A DNA stretch of 64,000 nt. Origin: Naematelia aurantialba (taxonomy: Eukaryota > Basidiomycota > Tremellomycetes > Tremellales > Naemateliaceae). How positions within the stretch are numbered: position 1 is the first letter of the stretch; each line of letters opens with the position of its first letter. Below, piece by piece: positions 1-9,700 of this stretch. A program made the translations under genes and the position numbers. The stretch covers positions 1,736,501 through 1,800,500 of the forward strand of contig JAKFAO010000002.1 in NCBI GenBank assembly GCA_021527695.1, written 5' to 3'. The notes beneath the pieces are model-generated. The model saw nothing but the letters and a program-made list of their open reading frames with translations, searched no databases and had not been told where the DNA came from.

Positions 1-708
1 CTCGAGATCCTCTGTGTGCAAGTCAGTTTTGCAAGATCTAAAAGCAGCAAGCGCAGGAAAACGTACTGGCTCGACGTTCCAAAGTCTGCTCGCGCTCCTT
101 CTTCTTTGCGCGGAATCGAGCCGATGCCTCGGTATTGCGCCTTCGTTTGCTGCTGTTCTGTGAGCAAAGGCTGCGGGAAAAACAAAAGAGGCGCCGACTG
201 ACTCTTCTTCAATCTCTGCTGGCGCAGCGCCGACTTGCTTGAGTCGCTTTGCACCCGAGATCCTGGCCTCCTCGCTGGACGGCGACGTCTCCCAGCTGCC
301 CGACGCCTGGGGCATGATCTCAGCCGTGTTCACGCCTGCGGGAGTCGGCGCAGCAGACTGGGCGTCAAACGGCAAGGGCAGGGGAAGGGGGAACGCATGC
401 CCGGCGAAGGAGGGGGCATGATCGCTGGCAAATTGGGCGATGAACGATTTGAGATCGGAGGGCGGGGACGTGGTGCTGTTGGAGCTGGGCGTGGGCTGTG
501 TCGCAGGCGTCTCCGCAGCCTTGGGTGTGATCTCGACCCGCTTGTCGTCGTAGGGTGCGTGGCTCAGGTCGGTGTTGCCGCCAAACAGGTCACCCGCGAG
601 GATGTAGTCAAAAAAGTTGGACTCAAAGTCTGGGTTGAGCGCGGCCGAGGGAGGAGAATCGGACACCGTGTTGAGGGATTGGAGATGTTCTGGTAGATCG
701 GGAAACAT
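1..708 (-). CDS. bZIP transcription factor, Cys3/MetR/Gcn4 type (3' part outside window)
   Basis: A nuclear DNA-binding regulator, probably of amino-acid or sulfur metabolism by family analogy. Exon 1 (708-199) encodes 170 residues opening MFPDLPEHLQS, a Ser/Pro/Thr-rich acidic activation-type region. A 41-base intron (198-158) leads in frame to a 91-base exon with the basic region RRRNTEASARFRAKKK, the SARFR form typical of Cys3/MetR. A second intron (66-12) leads to exon 3, which continues ERRAKDLE, the start of the leucine zipper; the rest lies beyond the left edge. Without splicing, the frame from 708 stays open but loses the bZIP, so splicing is needed. The start is the first ATG after an in-frame stop. 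Family assignment rests on the basic region only; the exact orthologue (Cys3, Gcn4 or Met4 group) is inferred. Confidence 0.85.
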   Translation of the reverse strand, partial: MFPDLPEHLQSLNTVSDSPPSAALNPDFESNFFDYILAGDLFGGNTDLSHAPYDDKRVEITPKAAETPATQPTPSSNSTTSPPSDLKSFIAQFASDHAPSFAGHAFPLPLPLPFDAQSAAPTPAGVNTAEIMPQASGSWETSPSSEEARISGAKRLKQVGAAPAEIEEESVGASFVFPAAFAHRTAANEGAIPRHRLDSAQRRRSASRLWNVEPVRFPALAAFRSCKTDLHTEDLE

Positions 709-1629
709 GCTGCACAAACGATATCTGTGTCGCGATGCTGGAGAAGACTATCAATCGATGGGTCGAGGTGGGGGATGATGATCCTGGCTTCCGATAGACA
801 AAGGTCTGCTCGCTGGCTGGAGGGTCGATAGGGGGCCAATCGGATGATAGATGAGATGGACCTCAAAGGAGAAACAGCCGGTCGGAATCACCAAATCCAA
901 GCCACTGGAAATCGAGTTCAAGTTGGTGGAGTGGAGGAGACTCTGCTGACTGCCAAAAGGGCGTTTTGAATGGCGCAATAGGCGAGGGAGGAGGCGAAGG
1001 ATGCGTCGAAAAGCCGAAGGAGGGTCCTGTCGACTGCTTTTGATGGAATGTGATCTGCGGATACAAATCGAGAATGGAGATGTATAAAAGTGCTCCCGCT
1101 TGTCGTCGGTGCTCGACTTTTTTTGATTGCTGATATGACTGGGACTCGAAGTGTGTGTCGATCTTGATGAAAGAGACGATATGCGGTCTGAATGTTGGAA
1201 GAAGAAAAGACTGTGGACGATGTAGAAATGTCGAGGATGTCGAGCGGATGGAAGAAACGAGGGGAAAGAGGGCGAGAGAGGGGAGGGAATGCCGTGGTAA
1301 ACGGGCTGCCAAAAACTCAGTACAAAGAAGAGAAAAATTCCCTATTACGGAAACCAGCGGGCGATGGCGTGACTCAGCGTCAGAATTCTGCCACACTCGT
1401 CTTCGCTCTGCAACACGCCGAAAATCACCGGTTCACAAACAGGAGAAACAGCGAAAATATCGGCGTTTACTTATCTCCGACTGCCATTTTTGAGTCGACC
1501 TTCCGCCACGCTTGGGCACGCCTCCCTCCCCTGCCGGTCCTGCCTGTTGTACGTTGTGCTCTTGCTGCTCGTCCTGCATCCCTCAAGTTCCATCTCATCT
1601 CTCTTTCGGTCGTTGGAGGATTGGATATC
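709..1629. promoter_or_regulatory. Shared bZIP/RPL14 upstream region with an AUG-free bZIP leader
   Basis: Divergent intergenic region. Read towards the bZIP gene (minus strand), there is no ATG between 1484 and 709, although the same stretch has many ATGs on the plus strand. This looks like a long 5' leader selected against upstream start codons. The promoters proper are then probably squeezed into about 1485-1629, close to the RPL14 start. No gene is supported here. Confidence 0.5.
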
Positions 1630-2535
1630 ATGCCTGTGAGTCATCGGTACTTGTCTGCCTGCGTGGGAATTGGCAGTGTGTACATCGGATTGCGGGAGGG
1701 CGAGGGGAGCAAGGGAGGGAAGGAGCAATCGCTGCCAGTTGAGACTCGGGAGGATGTGAGGGTTGCGGCAGACTGATGTGGTACTCGGTTGGTGTGGCTG
1801 GGGGACGCGGGTGGTCTGGCGTGATTGCTTGCGGCTGGTGGACGGAGAAGCGGGGATGGTCTCGCGGATGCGTCTGGTGTGACACTGGGACCTTGCTGAC
1901 ACTTCTCCAGGCCCAAGAACCATCCAACTTCAAGCGCTTCGTCGAGGTCGGCCGCGTCGTGCTCGTCAACAACGGCCCTTCTGCCGGCAAGCTCGCCGTC
2001 ATTGCCGAGATCATCGACCACAACCGGGTACGTCTCGCCCAGCCCCGCTGTCCCTCTACCCAGCTTCCCTTGCGTGCTGGCCGTGGATTCAGCTGACGTT
2101 TGGCTAGGCGCTGATCGACGGCCCGACCACTTCCGTCCCCCGCCAATCCCTACCTTACCGCGCACTCATCCTCACCCCTTACACTCTCACCAAGCTTCCC
2201 CGCGGCGCAGGCACCGGTGCCGTCAAGAAGGCGTTTGAGAAGGCAGGCGTCTTGGAGAAGTGGGAGTCGAGCGGCTGGGCCAAGAAGCTCGCTGCCCGTC
2301 AGGCCAGGAAGGTCAGTTGACTCCCGAGTCCCTCATCATATTCATCATCATTGCCATTTCCAGTCATTGTATCGTTGTCTAGATCATGGTTCCCTCTTCA
2401 TTTCCCGCAAACGGCAAGACATTGACGTCGGTACAGAACGCAAACGACTTTGACCGATTCAAGATCCACTTGGCCAAGAAGTCGCGTCATGACCTCGTCC
2501 GCAAGGCATACGCCAAGGAGAAGGCGTCGGCTTAG
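1630..2535 (+). CDS. RPL14: 60S ribosomal protein L14 (eL14)
   Basis: Cytosolic large-subunit ribosomal protein. Exon 1 is only six bases (ATGCCT, 1630-1635), followed by a 275-base intron; the other exons are 1911-2027, 2108-2311 and 2437-2535, giving 141 aa. The joined protein reads [17 protein letters not shown], then the KOW-like [19 protein letters not shown] segment, then the basic C-terminal helix with [12 protein letters not shown] typical of eL14. The length fits the family. A tiny first exon and long first intron are common in ribosomal protein genes of this group. It is divergent from the bZIP gene. Assignment is firm; the least certain junction is the acceptor before exon 4. Confidence 0.95.
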
Positions 2536-3009
2536 AGGCTTGGTCAGAGTGTATGTTGAGGCGAGCTAGGCTGGAGGGGGGTCGGCCGGGAGGGGCTGAA
2601 GGGAGGGGCGACATTTGTAGAAAGACAGATGGTCGTCCATGAGTCATGACAAACTCATTCACATTGCACAGTCCATGGTGTTGATTCGAATCACGTCTAT
2701 CCACGCTGCTCGCGCATACTCTTACAGCGCAAGGTCGCATTTGCAAACAATCTTGGCAAGTTTGCGCATACTTTGAAATCTGCTTCCGTCGCCTCCAGAG
2801 GCACGGCGGTGGCCGTGCCGACGTCACAGCACCGCTGTCCACAGACCATTTCCATGTTGTTTCGTATCTGGACCACACCACGAGACTGTATACTCGTAAA
2901 CTCTGCGCACGAATCATACCAGCCGCATTCTCACTCGACCAGATAAGCAGCATCCGCCGCGCTATCGCTGCCTGACCCCTTCGTACTCGCATCCACCCAA
3001 TTGTTCAAC
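2536..3009. other. Intergenic, RPL14 3' end to fimbrin start
   Basis: Holds the RPL14 3' UTR and the fimbrin promoter. I see no further gene or repeat. Confidence 0.5.
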
Positions 3010-5446
3010 ATGCAGGCCATTAGGCTAGGCAAGAAGTATCCAGACTTGAAGCAAGATGAGATCTTCGACCTGATCAACAAGTTCAGGTGCGCCAAATTGT
3101 CCCGCATACTCCTGTCAATAAACTGATGGAACGAACAGACAGATCGACGTCGAGGAAAAGGGTTTCGTAGACAAAGCGACCGCAATTTCCGCTCTGCAAG
3201 CTTCTGGAGAAGCAGATTATGACTCGGTGAGCAACCCGGCCTTCAGGCGCACTGGCAGGTGACTGATGGCTCGACTGTAGGCTCGTGAGACGATCAAGAA
3301 TGTCAACGTAGACGCAAGTGGGCGGTTAGAGGTGGAGGATTGGGTGCAGCTGCACTCGCTCTTGAAAGCGGCAAAGAATCAGCCACTGTGAGCTTCATTC
3401 CTTATCAGACAATGCAGGGTGAGAGAGGAGACAATAGCAGGCTGACCACGTTGCGGCAGGCTGGAGACGAACAAGGGACGTATTGCTGTCAAGGGGACGG
3501 CGGGGACGAATGCTCAACATACCATCAACGAGGATGAACGCAGCTCGTTCACCGAGCACATCAACGGTGTACGTTGCGTGGGATTACATGGCGTACAGGT
3601 TCTCTCTGATGCTTGGTAATAGGTTCTAGCGGGCGACAAGGATGTCGGACACATCCTCCCCATTCCTCCCCACACGATGCAACTCTTTGACGAGTGTCGA
3701 GGTATGTTGCCTACATTCCACATGAGGGGCGCGCTGATTGTGTACTCTTAGATGGTCTGATCCTGTGTAAATTGATCAACGACTCGGTCCCGGAGACGAT
3801 TGACGAGCGAGTGCTGAACAAGCCGACTGTCAAGGCCGGCAAGGCCAAACCACTCAATGCCTTCCAGATGACCGAGAACAACAACATCGTCATCACCTCA
3901 GCCAAAGGTATTGGATGCTCGGTCGTGAACATCGGACCTAGCGATCTAGAGGAGGGCAGAGAGCACCTCATTCTTGGCTTGATCTGGCAGATTATCCGCC
4001 GGGGCCTGCTGAGCAAGATCGATATCAAGATCCACCCGGAGCTATATCGCCTGTTGGACGATGGAGAGACGCTGGAAGAGTTCTTGCGCCTTCCCCCGGA
4101 CCAGATCCTCCTAAGGTGGTTCAACTATCACCTGAAGGCTGCCAACTGGCCAAGGCGGTGAGTCGACGTTTCTCCAACTGGCTATCCGAAGACAGTTCGT
4201 CCGGCAGGGAGGAACTGGCTTTGGGATTCCCAAGCCACCCAGATCCGCGAAACAAGCTCACACACTCATCAGGGTGACCAACTTCTCGAAAGACGTCTCG
4301 GACGGTGAAAACTACACTGTCCTGCTCAACCAACTCAAACCCGACCAATGTTCTCGCGCACCCTTACAAACTAGTGATGTCCGCCAACGAGCCGAAGAAG
4401 TCCTGCAGAACGCCGACAAGATCGGCTGCAGACGGTTCCTCACACCAGGAGCGATGGTGGCAGGGAACCCAAAACTCAACCTCGCATTCGTTGCCAACCT
4501 GTTCAATACTTGGCCTGGCCTTGAGCCACTCGAGGAGGCAGAAGCACCCGTCATCGAGGACTTTGACGCCGAAGGAGAGCGAGAAGCACGAGTGTTCACT
4601 CTGTGGCTCAACTCACTGGACGTGGAGCCCGGAGTATACAACTTTTTCGAAAACCTCAAGGTGAGGACGACGAGGCGTCTGCATGCGATACTGACTCTTG
4701 CAGGATGGGTACACTCTGTTGCAGGGCTTTGACAAGGTGATTCCCGGCTCGGTCATCTGGCGACGAGTGTCCAAGCCCAAGGAGGGTCAAGAGCTGTCTC
4801 GCTTCAAGGCCGTGGAAAACACAAACTACGCTGTCGACCTCGCCAAGGCAAATGGGATGCACATTGTGGGGATCCAGGGTTCTGATATCGTGGACGGGAC
4901 ACGCACGTTGGTGCTTGGGCTGGTCTGGCAGCTCATGCGATTGAGCATCAACCAGACCCTTGCCAGCATTTCGAAGAACGGCAAGGGCGTGACAGACCAG
5001 GATATGGTGAAATGGGCCAATGAGACTGTGAAGAAGGGCGGCAAGTCGAGCACGATGCGCAGTTTCAAGGATCCATCGTTGTCAAACGCCGTGTTCTTCC
5101 TGGATCTGCTCAACGGGGTCAAGCCGGGCTATGTGGACTATTCGCTAGTGAACAACGGGACCAGTGCAGAGGACAAGAGGCAGAATGGTCAGTCGTTCTT
5201 GAGGATTCACGTTGCGCTCTTGACGCCGCGAAATGCCACATACAATTGCTGATGCTGCATTTAGCCAAGCTGGCTATTTCTATCGCTCGAAAGCTGAACG
5301 CGCTCATCTTTTTGGTCCCGGAAGGTGGGTCAGACAACCACGCCAAGGCTGGAAACGCTGACTCGGATGCAGATATCGTCGAAGTCAGACCTCGCCTGAT
5401 TCTCACATTCGTCGGAGCTTTATGGAGTGCTTCTCTACAGCAATGA
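3010..5446 (+). CDS. SAC6: Fimbrin/plastin, actin-bundling protein
   Basis: Cross-links actin filaments in patches and cables. The spliced protein (about 640 aa) starts MQAIRLGKKYPDL and has an N-terminal EF-hand-like pair (VEEKGFVDKATAISAL; NVDASGRLEVEDW). Four calponin-homology domains follow, arranged as two actin-binding modules: DGLILCKLINDSVPETIDER, IIRRGLLSKIDI and LLRWFNYHLKAANW in the first, and NYTVLLNQLKPDQC, DGYTLLQGFDKVIPGSVIWR and VFFLDLLNGVKPG in the second. The C-terminus DIVEVRPRLILTFVGALW is the conserved end of CH4. At least eight short introns interrupt it, including one in the last CH domain. The order and number of domains match fungal fimbrin (yeast Sac6, S. pombe Fim1). 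Confidence 0.95.
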
Positions 5447-6759
5447 TACGATAGACTGTGAGCCGGAACGAAGAGCAAGCAGGACGTGAGCAAGCAAGGA
5501 GATGATGGTCATGCAAGGACGAGGAGAGAGTCGAAGAGGACAGGGCCAGGGTTGAGGCAAGCTCGAGAGCAGCAATATCTATGTGAATGTTTGTGAGACA
5601 CCTGTCGTCCAGCTCGGCAGTGGTCTGGACGTGATGAACATGCCAAAATAGCTGGCCTCGGCAATCAGTCTAGGCAGTGGTTGATGCTTTGCGGCCGCAG
5701 TCTCGCTGTTATTTGCTCCAGTAGATGACGTCGACTTTTGTTTTCGTCTATGAATACCTCGTCGAGTGCGGCAATGCTCGATGGGAGATCCGAGCCACGT
5801 GGTCTACCCCACTCTCGCCGTTTACGCCTCTGCCCGGAAGCTAATTCAGAGTGTACAGTGACTGCGTTCTCCTTCTGACAGTCCGAGTCTTTTCGTCGCA
5901 CACGTCAAAAGACAAGGGAAGAGGGTGCTCTTGCGTCCCCGAGGCATCTCGCGCGCTGCGCCAAAGAGTCCGAGACAGCTCTTCCTCATCGTCATTTTAC
6001 TGCGGACACAGTGCGGAAGAGGGCTCCAGAAAGTCGGTGACCGGTCGCGCGCGCGGGGCTTTTTTTTGCTCTTATCCCACCGTTTCTCGTCTTGTGTTTT
6101 TCCGCCGTGAGCAGTTGAGAACGCTACGCCCGTCCTCGACTCGGCCCGGGTCTTTGCCTCATACTCGCGGGTCCTCGACAACATGGCGTATCGACAGTGA
6201 GGGGCATCGCATGCGAAGCGCAGGACGCTTCGTCTTTTCAGCACAATACCAGCCTATGGTGAGTGGTGAGTGGTGTTGTCACCCGGTGTTCTTTCGCAAC
6301 GACGGAGACCAAGGCCGGATTGGCCGACGCCGGCACCTTTGGCCTGGATCACCGTTCCATCGTCGTTTGGTGGTCCCCGCGGTGCGTAGCCGGCAGGAGG
6401 AATCGACAGAGATCTCATCACCCTCGCCCGATTAGGTAGGCTTTTCATGCTGACATAGCCCTCCTTTGTCCTCGGTCCTCTAGGCAAGCAGAAGCAGCAA
6501 CAGCAACAGTCCTTTCCTGGCCATCGCAACGTTTCAGCACTTTCTCGTCTCGTCCTCACATCCTCTCGCATCCTCTCGCATCCTCTCACATCCTCTCACA
6601 TCCTCTCACATCCCTTCGCACCCTCTCGCATCTTCTCGCATCTTCCATCTCACACCATCAAGCGCATCGCACCTTGTCGTCAGCCTTCAGTGCCTACACG
6701 CATCTGGCCTCGGCCCACGTCGAGGGTGACCGAATCTAGCCGTCGGGCGTGGACGCGGC
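5447..6759. other. Intergenic, fimbrin 3' end and BCK1 promoter/leader
   Basis: Overlapping ORFs around 5850-6440 show no recognisable protein. From 6452 to 6759 the plus strand lacks ATG, which suggests a BCK1 5' leader. It carries the 10-base tandem repeat annotated separately. No gene is supported. Confidence 0.4.
6561..6640 (+). repeat. 10-bp tandem repeat, unit TCCTCTCGCA/TCCTCTCACA
   Basis: About eight copies of a pyrimidine-rich decamer, the last three imperfect. It lies in the probable BCK1 5' leader or core promoter. Pyrimidine-rich tracts are common in basidiomycete promoters; no specific function can be read. Confidence 0.8.
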
Positions 6760-9700
6760 ATGGCGCAACAACCACCCCAGCCACCACATCTGTCCGTTCT
6801 GACCCAGCCTGGGCCGTCGACTTTACCTCGACGCGCCATGGGGCCGCGGCGGCGCGCTGGGCTCTTTGTTGCGAATCCCGACGACTTGGACGAGGAGGGC
6901 GCCCAGCCATCCAGGTTGCCCTCTTCAACCTCCACGTCGCAGCGGTCGCCGGTCCGAGGGTCGCCCGTCACCGCGTCCAGTTCCAGTTCGGGCAGGAGTG
7001 TTCCCATCCCTCCTGTGCAGCATCCGCAACATGGCTCACCCTCGGCAACCCCTCAGCCCTCTCTGGCGCCTATCCCATCGGTCCCGGCACCCCAGTCGTC
7101 CCCTCTCCCGTTCCTCACCGCGTTTCCCAGTCCCCAAGCACATCCGCCAACACCCCCGTCCAATGCCCCTTTCCCAGACCACTCCGCCGTCTTCTCTCCG
7201 ATCCCGCCCCAGCCACCACCGCAGCCTGAGCGGCATATGCGCAGGGCAATGACCGCGCCAGGCCCAGACCAGTCGGCTCGGCCTCCCGAACCGAGGACGA
7301 CCACTGGAGTGTCCTTTTCTGGACCTATACCTCAGTCGCCCACGCGAGCTCTCCCGCCCCTGCCCTCTCCTCCAACGTCCAAGCCCCGCAACGCTTCTCC
7401 GAGCTCCGCCAATCCGCAAACCGCAGCATCACACCCTCGTCCCCCTTTACCTCCCCAATCGCACCCACCTCCTCCTACACCCGGCGCCGTCCCAGTGCAG
7501 CAGGAAGCCAGCAACAGATCGCACATCCCGCCACATGTGAATCGGACCACGAGTCCGGAGGATCTGACGAGTCCCGCGGGAAAGAGCGATGGAGGCCAGA
7601 GTTTCGGCAGCCTTGGCTCAGCGGACATGAGTGGTCGGGCAAGGTCAGGCTCAGTGCCCACCCGAAATGTCAGGTTACAGGTCACAACAGACAATGAGCA
7701 GTTCACGCTGGTCGATATTACTGGAGTAGTCACGCCGGCGGGCATCAAAGATCGTGTCTTTTCAAAGGCAGGTCGCTCGCTAGATACCACACACTGGTAC
7801 TGACGACCCGTAGCTGCGATTTGGGGACGACGACTACCCCACATTGTCGCTCTATAGGACGGAGATTGGCGAGGCAGCCGACACCGAGCCGCTGACGGAC
7901 GAGGCACTGATGCAGCTCTGCAACACCGTCGGAGACGCCAAGGCCACCTTGAAATTCTTGGTCATGGTGACCAGCATGCCCGAGTCGGCATCCGCGACCG
8001 TTGTCCCGCCGAGCGAGCTCCCTGCGGCCTTCCTGACCAATGCTGCAAGGCGCGCAGGCATCCCGCCCATTAGCACCAATCTCAACGCGCCTGCACGTAC
8101 GCCCAGTCGCCACTCGAAGGACGGCAGCATGAGCAGTGCGAGCGAGTTAGAGCGCCCAACGAGTGAATGGAGCGAGATTGGCACCGAGGAGGCGGCAGAG
8201 TGGCAAGCGCAGGGACAAGGACAGGGCCCAGTTCCCGGCCACGGCCAACTCAGGCGATCCTCTAGGAGAAGCACCAAGCGATCCGCGGGCCACCAGTTGG
8301 CCAGCTCGAATGGTAGTGCCAGGTCACTTCTCACCGACCCGTCCTTGTCTCTAGGTGGTAGCTCTCCAGTGCTCCCGACACCTCCGGGACCGTCGGCTCC
8401 TCAAATTGCATTACGCGACAGCTCGTCGACCTCGTCACCTCTGAACCAGATCTCTGCGGAGCTCGATAGGCCCTCTTCACCATGGACAGACGATCTGGGC
8501 CGGCAAAAAGGTAACCTTACGCCGACACCGAATACAGCCAACGCAACTTCGGATCCGCTTCCTCCTCTCGCCCCTGCCAGTGCAAGTGCCAACGCCAACA
8601 CCGATGCCAACGCCAATGCCAACCTCAATGCCAACGCCAGCGCCAACCTTAACGCCAATGTCAACGCCAACACCACCCCCAACACCACTGCAGGTCCTAG
8701 CGGAGCATCAGGCTCAGATTCTGGGCTGGGCCTGAATATCGACTATGACGGTATCGATGATGCCAGTCGTGCGTTGATTGAGCAGCTGCAGCGCGAAGAC
8801 GAAGAGGTTCAGCGTCGGGAAGAAGCTCGACGTCAGCAGCTTGCGGCCGATGAGGAGCTGGCAAGGCGACACCAACAAGAGGAAAGAGCCGTGTGGCGGC
8901 GTATGCAGAGTATTCAGCTAGAATCGCGGCGGAGGCAGCAGGAACAGATCGAGCTGGATGAGTCTAGAGCGGTGAGTCAATAGCATCTCAACCGTTTGGC
9001 TACGTCACTACCACATCTATCACATCCGTCTACATATCTACATATCCTCTAGCACATCGTCTACCGCATCCGAGCACCACATCCTCCACCACCCAACCTG
9101 CCACATTAGTTCCATGTCACTAACGTATCTAGCGAGAACTTGATGCCGAGGAAAGGCGATTGGAGGACGAGAGGCAACGACAAGAGGCACACGATGCTGC
9201 TCGAGCTGCGTACGAAGCGGAGAGGAGCGAGCGGAATGACACGCACGACGACTATGCTAGAGGGGCGAGATTTGCGGATGAACGGCGGCAGAGGGCGCAA
9301 CACTTTGAACAGTTGCAAAACCGCAATTCGCCATTCGACAGCCGCACGCTACCCACTATCGAAGATCGGTCGACCTCGACCTTCTCGGGACGACGGCCGT
9401 CTGATGCACAATTCGAGTCCGTGCGGCAGTATCCTGCCACCAACCCGTTATTCGATCAGCCGATTTACCAATCTCCTCCTCCCAATTTTTCAAGCGAGGT
9501 GCCTTCCTACAACCGTCGACCGACTGGTTTCCCGGGATCACAACAGGATGAAGTCAGTCACGCGAGGGATCGCTTACACGATACGAGATTACGCGGGATG
9601 GAGGGGCGCAACACGCCGACGCATCCTGGACAGCGGGCGATCACTCAGCCCATTCGCCGTGGGGAGTCTCGCCTGGGCTACACGGAACAAGACTTTCGGG

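Noticed and set aside
709..1396. uORFs controlling the bZIP gene in Gcn4 fashion
   Set aside because: Open frames exist upstream on the minus strand but none begins with ATG; there is no ATG at all from 1484 to 709.
1636..2436. snoRNA hosted in RPL14 introns
   Set aside because: No convincing paired C and D boxes (TGATGA with CTGA) or H/ACA layout was seen in either long intron.
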